64,000 nucleotides of DNA from the NCBI GenBank assembly GCA_016490725.1, contig JAEMHR010000038.1, positions 62,001 to 126,000 on the forward strand. The letters run 5' to 3'. Shown piece by piece: positions 1 through 9,888 of this stretch (within the stretch, counting starts at the first letter, position 1; the number at the start of each line of letters is the position of its first letter). The DNA comes from Amphichorda felina. Its lineage: Eukaryota > Ascomycota > Sordariomycetes > Hypocreales > Bionectriaceae. Position numbers and translations under genes: made by a program. The notes beneath the pieces are model-generated. The model was not told the origin of the DNA and searched no databases. It saw nothing but the letters and a program-made list of their open reading frames with translations.

Positions 1-965
1 AGCTTGGAAATGGGATACAAAGGCATCGCAAGCCTGTAGGATAAATGTCGCGAGGACATGATGCCTAGCTGACTGTACAAGCCCTGCAGTCGGGGCGATC
101 TGGCCTCCATGCCGCACTGTAGTGCACATTTCATCCCCAAGCTGTCAGGTTTCTCGCATACGAACAGGCACTGGGATGACAACATTGCTGACGAGTTTCT
201 GATGAATCCGTGCCAACTGGGTAGCGTTACATAAGCTTGATCTTGGCGGCGATGCCAAAGTGATGACCCCAGTTATCGGACTTTTCAACATCTCGGAGAT
301 GTCGGTCAACTGCGCCAGGCACATGAGCATTAGCCAAATATCAAGGTGCCTACTTATCAACCTGTGTATCTATACCGGTATTATTTGGAGAATCCAGTAT
401 GCATTTACTGAATCTGGATGTGCGTATCATGATCCATTGACGATGCGGCAGTGCGTTATATTACATCGTATGATATTCTCCCCTCTGCTGCCCTGCTGGG
501 TATCTTGAGGACCAAACCAACACGGTGAGAAGCCAGGGGCTGGGCAGAAGTTTGAGGCTATTACATGTCGAAATCCAATACTGCATGCAGGCTCACCTTG
601 CCCATGTGGCAGCATGTGACTGCCGGGAGTCTCCCCGGCGGCTTTACCCACCTGCGACAGGCTTGGCGAGGGCCAACATGCATGACCATGGCTCATGGCA
701 TCTGCAGTCCGCCATGTCCGGCATCATTACCGTCTGCAGGACTCTGCCCCTTAATAAGGGGCTGCTCGCGAATGCAGGGCCCGTCCCCCTCCGGTCGAGA
801 GGTCCCATAAATCCCCCGACCTGTTCGGCCTGCGCCTCTCCACATCTCCATTCCCACTTCCTCTCCGCGAGAGACGATCATCTCCAGGCATCGTCAACCC
901 GATCGAGCACGGTTCGGCCCGTCGTCCCCCTGTTCCAATTGCTCCAACGCCTCGCATCTCTCCCG
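1..965. other. intergenic, no gene supported
   Basis: No reading frame here has a recognisable domain or a convincing exon chain. A short minus-strand frame around 145-360 is open but has no recognisable match. The right part is presumably promoter of the small gene starting at 1077. Confidence 0.5.
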
Positions 966-967
966 AC

Positions 968-1043
<76 letters not shown>

Positions 1044-1063
1044 ACACACACACACACACACAC
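966..1063. repeat. microsatellite (ACAG)n followed by (CA)n
   Basis: About eleven tandem ACAG units run from roughly 970 to 1013 and continue into a CA dinucleotide tract interrupted by one CGTA at about 1041. The tract ends only 13 bases before the ATG at 1077, so it is part of the 5' leader or core promoter of the SnoaL-like gene. Length polymorphism between strains is expected. Confidence 0.95.
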
Positions 1064-1076
1064 GCACCCACCCCCA

Positions 1077-1580
1077 ATGGCCCACGTCTCGCCCGAGGTG
1101 GCCCTGGCCATCACGCGCCAGAAGGCCCGGTACGCGCGCTACGCCGACACCAAGCAGTGGGACAGGTTCGAGAAGGACATTGCGCTGCCCGACGCGCAGT
1201 ACACGTACTGCGGGTGCGACGGCAAGCCGCTCATGGTGGGCAGGCGGGCGCTGGTCTTCGACTCGGCCAAGTCCATCGCCGCCTTCTACGACAAGTTCTT
1301 CGCGCCGCAGCAGACGATGCACAACCTGGGCGTGGGCGACTTCGAGCAGGTGGCGCCCGACGAGGTGCGGTCCGTGTTCGGCGTCGAGGACCAGGTCGTG
1401 TCCAAGGCGCTGGGCAGCCTGGCCGAGATCCGCGGCGGCGGCTACTACTACACCACCTGGAAGCTGGTGGATGGCGAGTGGTACATCAAGGAGCTGCGCA
1501 TGGAGCGCACGTACCAGAAGATGACGCTGCTCGTCAGCGTGCTGCTGACGCTGGCGGGCTGGCTGAACTTGTCGCTGTGA
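1077..1580 (+). CDS. SnoaL/NTF2-like small protein
   Basis: Intronless 167-residue frame. The ATG at 1077 is the first after the microsatellite, and longer upstream frames would translate the repeat. The body has the length and pattern of a single SnoaL/NTF2-like alpha+beta barrel: an N-terminal helix (residues about 4-28, ARYADTKQWDRFEKDI), a strand containing a Cys pair, a helix FDSAKSIAAFYDKFF, and C-terminal strands with YYYTTWKLVDGEWYIKELRM. Such folds act as small-molecule isomerases, cyclases or binding scaffolds, and no substrate can be read from this one. The last 18 residues (MTLLVSVLLTLAGWLNLSL region) are hydrophobic and could be a tail anchor, which is unusual for the fold. Codon use is strongly GC-rich like its neighbours. 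The family call rests on overall pattern only. Confidence 0.72.
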   Translation: MAHVSPEVALAITRQKARYARYADTKQWDRFEKDIALPDAQYTYCGCDGKPLMVGRRALVFDSAKSIAAFYDKFFAPQQTMHNLGVGDFEQVAPDEVRSVFGVEDQVVSKALGSLAEIRGGGYYYTTWKLVDGEWYIKELRMERTYQKMTLLVSVLLTLAGWLNLSL

Positions 1581-1708
1581 GGAGGGTCATATTGGGGCAA
1601 GGTGTTGGTTGGCACAGGGCATTGGCGATTGGCATGGCTCGTACGCCCACACATCATGTATCTCATCCATTCATTCATCTCGCTCGAAACCGCAATTATA
1701 CCACCAGT

Positions 1709-3452
1709 CTACTCCCCCTGACCACCACCACCACCACCACCACCATCCTCCATCTCATCCACATCCACCTCGTCCAGGATACTGCGCTTCGGCCACTCGA
1801 TCCACTCCAGCCACTCCCCATCGGAGCTCCCCCGCTGCTGCTGCCGCCACGCCTGCTCCACCATCGTGACAACGCCCCTGCTCCACCCCTCGCTCGCCCA
1901 CGTCTTGTCCTCGTACGACCGCGCCAGCGCCGCGTAGTGCGCCAGCACCACCAGGGCCACCCAGTGCCCGCCGCCCAGCATCTCGACGAACAGGTCCGGC
2001 AGCTGCACCGGCCACGACCACACCGACGCCGGCCGCCCCGCCGCGCTGCGGCACGCCGCGTACGTCGCGCGCAGCGCCTCCACCGCCAGGATGCACGCCG
2101 TCTGCTCGTTGATCACCTCGGGCGCCGTGGGCAGCCGCCGCGCCAGCGCCGTCACCGCGTCGAGCCGCGCGAGGAACCGGCTGCTCGCGCCCTGCTGGTG
2201 CTGCGGCGACGGCGGCAGGGCGGCTGTGTACGCGCCCCCCGCGGCGGCGGCGGCGGCGGTGGTGGCAGCAGGGCGGAGCATCTGCGACAGCGGGCCGGAC
2301 TCGCGCCACTTCTGGATGGGGCGGAAGCTGAGGATGCCCCGGGCGCCCTGGAGGAAGATGAAGGACTGGGCAATGTCGCGCGGGGTGATGTCGCGGTGCA
2401 GGGTGTCGTGGTGGGCGACCCAGCAGAGGCTGAGGACGAAGATCATGCTGGCGAGGAAGAAGTAGGCCTCGCAGTTGGCCTCGTTGATGTCGTTGAGGCG
2501 GTTGGCAAAGTGCGGCAGCATGACGTTCTGGTGGTGCGCCGAGATGAGCGTGTAGCGGCCGCGCTCCGAGGGGTGGGTGTAGGCGTAGTGGAGGGCCGAG
2601 ACGGCGAGGAGGCCGTGCATGAGGAACTCCTGGGGTCGGCATCATCAGTCGGGGCCGTCTCTTCTCATCTCCTTCTCACGGCACAGCCAGGGGTCAGACG
2701 TACATGGGAGGCGGCGGCCTCGGGGATGGCCGTCCTCCACAGCTCCTCGGTGGCCGAGTCCCGCGACAGCACCTGGGCAGCGCTGGTGCAGTAGTGGTGC
2801 ATCAGGCGCAGGCTCTGCAGCCAGTCGGCCGAGAAGTGCTGGCCCGGCGCGTGGGGGGAGGCGTCGTGGGTGCGCGGGCTGGGGGCGGCGACGTGCGAGG
2901 GCGTCTGCTCGAAGCTCTGCAGCCAGCCGGCCGAGATGTTGAGCCCGGGAGGGTGGTGGACGTGGGCCGCCGGGCTGGGCGGGTCATAGTGCGACGACAC
3001 GAGGACTGCCCACGGGCATGGAATGCGTCAGCTCGCGGTCCATCCGCATTGTGGCGTGGTATCCCAGGAGGAGAGAGGCCTACCTCGGGGAGACGCCGTC
3101 GGGGCATCACCGGCCGCCGACCGGGCTGGACGGGCATTCTGGGGCCGGCGGCCGGCGTTCAACGGCCTGGCCGTCTCCGCAGCCCCGGTCTGCGGCGGGG
3201 GAGCGTCGAGCAGGCTGCATGCAGCGCTGTGGCGGACGCAGTTGGAACACGGGCGCTGCTCGTCGCACTGATGGTGTTGATCCCACGCGTCAGCATATAT
3301 TCCCCCCCGGTGGCAGGGTGGCAAGATCGGAACATGTTCCCGAGATGCGTGTGTACCTTGACGCGCCGTGCCTTGCAGCGAAGGCAGCCATTCCGGGACT
3401 TTTTATGGCCCAGGCGCCTGTTTGGCGCGGGCTTGGGCGTGGAGGCTGACAT
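1709..3452 (-). CDS. Zn2Cys6 transcription factor, sterol-uptake-control (UPC2/ECM22)-like
   Basis: Four exons on the minus strand: 3357-3452, 3084-3267, 2704-3005 and 1709-2629, giving 500 residues. The binuclear zinc cluster is C23-x2-C26-x6-C33-x5-C39-x2-C42-x6-C49. Intron 1 falls exactly between K32 and C33, so the finger exists only after splicing. The downstream region has the UPC2-type regulatory pattern (LMHHYCTSAAQVLS, then HGLLAVSALHYAY, then repeated hydrophobic helices). A 34-residue tandem duplication (SAGWLQSF / SADWLQSL) sits between the finger and this domain. The protein ends in a Gly run encoded by an ACC repeat. The N-terminal Met at 3452 was chosen because it directly precedes the basic stretch before the first Cys. 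Likely a nuclear DNA-binding regulator; its targets are unknown. Divergent orientation from the MFS gene is not present: both are on the minus strand. Confidence 0.85.
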
Positions 3453-4127
3453 GAAATATTGGCTGTGGACGAGCGGGACTTGATGGGGGAGAGGGACGGA
3501 GGGCTCGGGTTCGTATAGGAGGGGAAAAGCGAGGAGAAAAAACGACCAGAAGCGACAGTGGCGGCTGGCTGGCTGGCAGGTAGTGGAAACAAACCCTGGG
3601 GAAATCGGAGCCTCGGGGAGCATCGAATTCCGGAGTGCGGAGCGCAGAATCGACTGTATTGAGCTAGATGGCCTGCAGAGAGCCAGAGCGCCAGAACCAA
3701 AGAGCCAAAGAGCCCCCAATGCAGGGATTATACGAATGCGAAGGGCCTCCACCCGCCTCTCCACTCCCCATCCCCCCCCTCAATCTCCGGACGGCCTTGA
3801 CCGAACCACAGTCGCATGATTTGGTATTGATATTCAAAAAAAAAAAAGACGGTAGTTTTGTGTATTGTATTATACGATGTGGGAGATTATCTAGTAGTAG
3901 TAGTCTATTACATGCCGCGGGTATTGCACAACGCCAGAACACGCTCCATCAGTCTAAAGGCCCAAGATGCGGTGGGAATGGGGACGCTGGCCAGCGGCGG
4001 CTCGTCGGCCGTTGCCAGAGCTAAGCGAGGCGTCCGACATGCATGTTGGATGCACTGCGACACACAGATGCAACGCAACACGACGCAAACAAAAAAAAAA
4101 AAAGGCCACCCAGCCAGCCAACGGCCA
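3453..4127. other. intergenic between transcription factor and MFS transporter
   Basis: Upstream region of the Zn2Cys6 gene and 3' flank of the MFS gene, both on the minus strand. It contains poly-A runs at about 3837-3848 and 4091-4103 and a short TAG-rich tract near 3890. No gene seen. Confidence 0.6.
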
Positions 4128-5851
4128 TCACAGCCGGCTGCTGTCAAACCCGTTGCGCAGCCTCTCGCCGTACCGCTGCATCAGGAACGGGATCGGCAGG
4201 AAGGCCAGCGCGATAAAGGCCAGCAGCGAGTTGCCCCATCCCAGCCCCAGCTTGTCGTACATCTTGAGCGCGCACAGCGGGAGCACGCCGCCCGCGATGG
4301 ACCGCATGATGGTGTTGGCCGCGAGCGCCGAGGCCGCGTACATCGAGTACGAGTCGACGAGGTACATGCTGACGGCCATGAGGCACATGAGGTTGCCTGG
4401 GAGACGGAGAGACGTGTTAGATATATATGTATACATGACGGCAAGAGGGAGGCAGATGGGCAGAGAGATGACTTACCGATACCAATCACGCACAGCCCGA
4501 TGATGGGGGCTATCCAGTGCGTGTGGTAGTCCGTCGTCCACCCGTAGATGAAGAATCCCACCGGCAGAAGCACAGCGCCGTGAGGCAGCAGCTTGAGCCG
4601 CACCTCGGGCTTGGCCTTGTTGGCGCCCACCGCCGTGCCCGCCTCGTCCGCCGTGCCCATGTTCTTCTTGATCTCCCTGTTGCTGTCCACCGAGAACCAG
4701 GCCATGCCGATGAAGGACCCCAGCCCCAGCCCCAGGTACACGAGCCCCACCTGGGTCGTCGTGAACTGGTAGTGCTGCTTGAAGACAAAGGTGACGGACG
4801 TGAAGAGCAGGTACAGGTAGCCGTACACCAGCACCATCTGCAGCGCAAAGATGGTGCAGATGGGCGAGAAGAGCAGCATCTTCATGGGCCGCACGATGGC
4901 CCTGCGGAACATCTCCTTGGGCGTCAGCCCCGTGTCCATCCGGGACCGCAGGGCGTCGTTGCCCGTCTCCTTGCGCAGCCGCCGGGCCTTGCGCTCCAGC
5001 AGGACGGGCGCGTACGACTCGCGCATGGTCAGGGCCATGACGGCCGACAGGAAGCCGCCGGCGATGGTGACGACCCAGAAGACCCAGCGCCAGCCCTTGG
5101 CGTCGTCCAGGGCGCCGCCGGCCACGGGGCCCAGCACGGGGCCGATGAGCGGTCCGATGCTGAAGGCCGACATGGCCGCCGCGCGCTTCTCCTGCGAGAT
5201 CATGTCGGCGATGCTGCCGCCGCCGTTGGTCAGCGGGCACGACCCGAACGTGCCCGCGAAGAAGCGGAACACGACCAGCGCCGTGAAGCTCGGCGCCTTG
5301 GCGCAGCCGACGCTGAAGCCGATGAAGCAGATGTTGCACGCGTGGTAGACGGGCACGCGCCCGTAGATCTCGGACAGCGGCGCGATGAGCATCGGCCCAA
5401 AGGCGAAGCCCAGCACGTAGACGGACACGACGAACGACGCCAGCTCCTGGCTGCTCTCGCCAAAGTCGGCCATCAGGTCGGGCACGCCGGGGGCGAAGAT
5501 GGACGAGGCCAGGGGCGTGACAAAGGTCAGCGCGCTGATGCAGGCGCAGTTGGTGAACTTGACCCACGTGGGCCAGTTGTACGGGTTCTCGGGGTCATTG
5601 TCGCCGTCCCACCCGACCGTGTTTGGGTCATCGCCGCTGATTTCATGTTCGTTATTGTTGTTGTTGTTGCTGTTGTTGTCGGTACCGGCTGTGGGGGCGT
5701 CAGCGCTGGCGGCGTTGCTGGCCTCGCCATCCTGGGCGACGGCCGTCTTCTCGATGTCTCGGCCGGCCTCCTCGCCGGAAATCATGGTGCTTTCACCGGC
5801 CGAAGGCGGTGGGCTGCCACTCCCTCGTGATGGTGGTGCCTCGAGCCCCAT
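4128..5851 (-). CDS. MFS transporter, DHA1 drug:H+ antiporter type
   Basis: Two exons: 4477-5851 and 4128-4396, joined by an 80-nt GTAAGT...CAG intron in phase 1, giving 547 residues. The N-terminal cytosolic tail of about 110 residues is hydrophilic, with an Asn run (coded by GTT repeats on the plus strand). It leads into the DHA1 signature DPENPYNWPTWVKF just before TM1. Twelve hydrophobic segments follow, with the loop 2-3 pattern LSEIYGRVPVYH (the D/G-x-x-G-R-R/K-type motif), a motif C-like GPVLGPVAGG in TM5 and WRWVFWV in TM6. Family members at the plasma membrane export drugs, toxins or polyamines by proton antiport. The substrate cannot be read from the sequence. The ATG at 5851 is preferred; upstream in-frame codons would extend through a probable TATA element at 5959-5966. 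The long plus-strand frame across this gene is its antisense shadow. Confidence 0.9.
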
Positions 5852-5958
5852 GGTTGCAAGCTGCGACCAGAGTGTGTTGTGTGTAAGTGAACCGACTTCT
5901 TGGACTGTGGCTGTCGATGATCCAAGTACACGGGGGCCAAACAGGCGGGCCACCACAG

Positions 5959-5966
5959 CTTAAATA
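5959..5966 (-). promoter_or_regulatory. possible TATA element of the MFS gene
   Basis: On the minus strand the sequence reads TATTTAAG about 108 nt upstream of the MFS start codon, in otherwise GC-rich surroundings. Position and composition are the only evidence. Confidence 0.3.
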
Positions 5967-6744
5967 CGAGTACAGAGGTGCAACTCTATCCATCGGGGTC
6001 TCGGTGGCATTCCCCAATCCCCATTCCCCCAGGGGTCCCATGGTATGTGGCCGTCCTGTCGTGGGGCCCAGAGATTGCTCGAGGGATTGGCGCGCAATAC
6101 GAATCCGAACCCGACACGGGCACCATCTGGGGTGCTGGGGCTTCTGGGGCGCTTCTGGGGATAAATACCTTGCGTACGCGTATCCTCCGCATTTCCTCCG
6201 CGTGTCCTCCCGCAAGCTTGTCGCCTGTCCCATCTGGCCATTTGCCTGAATTACCTCCCAACACAGACGGGATTGGGCTGGGCCACCAACGCCGATCCCC
6301 GTCTGACCACCACCAGAAGCACCCCCGCCCCAGATTCCCGACGACTTCTCGCGCTGCTGAGCTCTTCCTTCTGGTGCATGGTACTACCACTGAGATCCGG
6401 AAGCATCTATGTCACCGAATGTGGCTTGCATGGCAACTGTCTTGAAAAGCGGTGTAGGAATACCCCGACACTCGGTCACGCCCGAGAAGCCCTTGTTTAC
6501 GTGCGAATCTATGAGATAGGCTGACAAAAGCCCAATAATGCCAGAGGTACAGTATCTGATGAAATTGCAGGCATCATCGCCATTGTGAAAATGGTCACGA
6601 GGCGACGAAGCTGCTGGGATCATCCCGTCTACGAGGAGGTACAAGACAAAAAAGAAAGAAAGAAAGGCGTGAGAAGAGGAAAAAGAAAGGTGGGGGAGAG
6701 TGACACGCAGGCTTTCTTTGAGCTTGTGCAATCATCGTACTTAT
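5967..6744. other. intergenic, no gene supported
   Basis: Upstream region of the MFS transporter and downstream flank of the ankyrin remnant. Several short open frames occur, but none with a domain, codon bias or exon chain. Confidence 0.5.
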
Positions 6745-7232
6745 CTATCTGGCTACCTCGTTGAGATGGATCGAAAGCTCGTGCTGGAGCTCGAACCCCA
6801 GATTCTCAGCCAGCGTGATAAACGTTCGCCCTCGGTTGTCAGCCGCCAGGAGACGGATGCCCGGACTGGCTATCAACATTCTCACCACCCTCAAGCTCCA
6901 CACAGGCGAGAGGACACTCTCCTCCAATCCGTTTTTGTTGATGTGTTCCATTGCTGCCAGCAGCGGTGTGAAGCCGTCGGTGTCCCTCGCGTTGACGTCG
7001 ATGCCTTCCGCCTCGAGCAGCAGCTTCACAACATCGTGAGGAAAGGGATGAAAAAGAGACAGGTAATAACCTCTCTGTTTGATGTCTTGCGCAGCCTTAT
7101 TGCCCAATGAAGCCACGGCTCGCCCTGATTCATAAGGGTCAAGAAAGAACGACCATCGGGTATGTGACAAGGATATGTTCGGTTACTTGGAACTCCATGT
7201 TCTCTTGAATCCCCAGGGGGATGTGTGTTCAT
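6745..7232 (-). pseudogene. ankyrin-repeat fragment, probably decayed
   Basis: The minus strand encodes parts of two or three ankyrin repeats. One frame gives NQGEPWLHWAIR (consensus G-x-TPLHxAx) from about 7120 to 7080. A different frame gives HDVVKLLLEAEGIDVNARD TDGFTPLLAA and then RVVRMLIASPGI and NRGRTFITLAENLG down to 6745. No GT-AG intron joins the two frames properly and the second frame has no upstream ATG, so a frameshifted relic is the simplest reading. A start at 7232 (ATG) is possible for the first frame. It lies 225 bp downstream of the dynamin-like gene on the same strand. It could also be uncaptured 3' exons of that gene, but the dynamin gene already ends with a complete GED. 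Confidence 0.45.
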
Positions 7233-7456
7233 CTTTGGTGCAAACTTACCAGCCTCTATTTCTCTATATTCGCACGAATCTGAGTACCACTAGTAGTAGG
7301 ATATGCTTTTTTGTCTACACGACTCTGCCTGCAGCTATTGCTTTTGTACCCTGATCATATTCCTCGCCATGAGCCAGGAAGATCTACATATCTTGGTCGC
7401 GTCCAACAACCAACATATCTTCCAGATGATCCCCGAGGAATTATCAATGCCGCACC

Positions 7457-9888
7457 TCAAGTCCTTAGGACCTTCATTGCAGCCTCAAGACTCTGCACCT
7501 CCCTTTCCAAAGATTGTCTTTTTTGTTTAGATTCCTCAGCCTCTCCTGCTATAGCCTCCAATTGCTCCGGTTCCATTGCCATCACTAGCTCGGGGGTAAG
7601 TATTTGAAGAGGACCGTCTTCTGCGCCGAGGAGAAAGTGAAAGATCACTTGTTGGCAAATAACATCGACAAAGCGCTTCCGAGAGACTTTGTAATAGCTG
7701 ATGAGACAGTCCAGAATATCTTCGCACGCTTGCTGCTCGTTGCTCTTATTGACAACGCACTTCTCAACGTCCTCGAAAAGCACGTATTTTCCATCGTACC
7801 CTGTGAACTGGTAAGCTTTTGTCTTCAGAGGCTTAGACAGCCTCTCAGCGCGCTTATGCTGTAGCGTGGTATTGAAGTAATGGTTGAAAGTACTTGGAAT
7901 ACCTCCACGCTCCACGGTCAAGATAAATCGAGTATGGCTCATGGCTCTGCAATATGTCTCAACCAGTCGGTCAACAAGGAGCCCATTCCACAGCTTGTCC
8001 CTGACTGGTTCTTCGGGACAGATGGCATTGAGAAGCTGAAAGAGGAAATCATGAACGACCACAATAACCTTGCTGACATGTGATAAGGCTAGTGGTGCCC
8101 ATTTCTCTGACTGCTGCGCAAACATAGCTGAGAGCATTTCACCGCTGTACTAATCAACTCCATTAGTTCCATAATTACCACGGGCATAGCGAGAGCTTAC
8201 CGTTCCGAGTTCTGGACCTCGATTGGACTCGAAAACGTCTCGGATCCGATTAGACAGTGTGCCAGCCAATGGTTCTGGACACTGATAATCTTCAGTTTCG
8301 ATGACGTTTCTAAGCTCTACATACTCGGTAAGAGGAACTCCAAGAGATATCTCAAGGGCTTTCTTATCTCCGAACCACCTTTCTCCTTCGTCATCCCATT
8401 GAGCATGGAAGTAATGCTGATGACCTCGGCTCCAGAATGTGTCGGCAAAGGTTGTGCATAGCTTGAGGATTGTGGTAATGAGCTTCAGATTTGGATGCTC
8501 GTTGAAAATTATTTGACCTCCATAATGCCCATTTAAGGCTGCTTGGGTCACCGTTTGGAACCGCGTTGCTAGTCTTCCGAGGAATAATCTTTGCGTCATC
8601 TGGTCCGTACGGGGCGGTCCCATATTCTCAAGCTGGGCCTTGCGAACATGCAAACGTTGCGCAATCTCGGCCTTGACATGGGGCAACTCCTGGCTGGAGA
8701 TCCTGGAGAGAATCTGGCGGAGGCGGTCTTTCAGGACTGTGACGCCGCAGCGGTCGCTGGCCGCAGCCCAAGATGGTTCCGTGAAGAAAACTCTCTCCGA
8801 CTCTGCTCTTTGCGCAAGGGACGAGGTGTAGTCATCCGCACTACGATTCTTGACAGCGTAGTAGCCCAGTTTCAGATTCCCGCTCTTTCCTGTGAGAAGA
8901 TCAACAACGGCGCCTTTGGTTGCCACCTCCGTGGCAAGGTCCGGTTTTGTAAGAACACCCATTGTCCTGATGCCTTCAGGATCAGCTTTCTCTGCGAGCT
9001 TCAGGACCTCCTGCGTGGTAACATCAACGTTGCAGGGTATCACGGCTAGGATTCTGTCACGGCATTAGCTTGTGCAGACACATGAGCTCGAGGGGGGCTT
9101 GCATAGTCCGGCTATTGGCCATGTACGATTTTACCATGTTCTCTACGAGTGTTATATCAGTTTCTGTGGTGAGACCTATTCACCTATCAGCCGATACAAT
9201 TATGCGAAAATGAACGAAGCGCTTACCAGAGGTCGGCACTCGGAATATTCCAGGCACATCAATAACTGTGAGATGGACTTCCTAATATGGGGTGTTAATA
9301 TAAAACGTATGGATAAAGATGATAAGAGGATTCACCTCTGGCCCACTGATTTCGATCTTTAAAATATCCTGGCTGAATGCGCACGAGTCTGAATCGCTGA
9401 ACACTGCCGCCACACGGATACCCATGGCGAGATTGGCCTGTCATATTAGCAAAACAAGAAAAAAACATGGCCGATTCTTCAACGCACATCTTGGAAAACT
9501 TTGGTGAGTCCCTCGTTGTCGAGCTCATTGAAGCGACGATGGAATGAGAGCAGCCTCGACTTGAGTTCCTCATCCGCATCGGGTCGGGGTATGATCGAAA
9601 CGCTGACGCACTTGGTTTTGTCACGGCAGCAGGTAATCTGCGTGGCATACCTAGTACATAGCCCAGCTGCGCGAGGGAACGAAAATCCTGTCAGGCTTTC
9701 GAGGACAGAACTCTTGCCAGAAGATTGATCACCGACAACCACGAGCTTGAGATACCGGTCAGTCAGGGGATGAGTATTTGGCCACTGGCGATTACCTGGG
9801 GCAGTGGAATGATAGACCCCACGTTCAGCTCCCGGAGCTTGTCAATCTTTTCGAGCGTTGCATGACTGCTTAGTCCAGTTAATTGCAT
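7457..9888 (-). CDS. dynamin/Mx-family large GTPase
   Basis: Seven exons: 9796-9888, 9488-9745, 9336-9437, 9227-9281, 9103-9175, 8201-9053 and 7457-8149, with introns of 49-54 nt and phase kept throughout; 708 residues. G1 is GDQSSGKSS (residues 36-44), G2 is T62, G3 is DVPG (159-162) and G4 is TKPD (229-232). The middle/stalk region runs to about residue 590 and contains ELGTYSGEMLSAMF across the last junction, the position of the conserved dynamin P-G-x-Y/N motif. A GTPase effector domain lies near 610-708 (ACEDILDCLISYYKVSRKRFVDVICQ), ending in a short coiled coil. No PH domain or proline-rich tail, so it is closer to Mx/Vps1-type proteins than to classical dynamin. Such proteins remodel membranes after GTP-driven oligomerisation. 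Intron 5 has a GC donor (9054-9102). The first ATG at 9888 fits the family's N-terminal bundle helix. Confidence 0.9.

Noticed and set aside
1157..2794. 545-codon plus-strand open frame
   Set aside because: Runs through two unrelated genes in the wrong frame or strand; Arg/Ala/Pro composition is typical of a shadow frame.
4473..5567. 364-codon minus-strand frame over the MFS gene
   Set aside because: Frame-shifted shadow of the transporter; low-complexity Arg/Gly/Ala content and no hydrophobic segments.
4517..5830. 437-codon plus-strand open frame
   Set aside because: Lies antisense over the MFS exon; it is rich in His/Arg/Gly/Ala as expected for the reverse of GC-rich coding DNA, with no domain.
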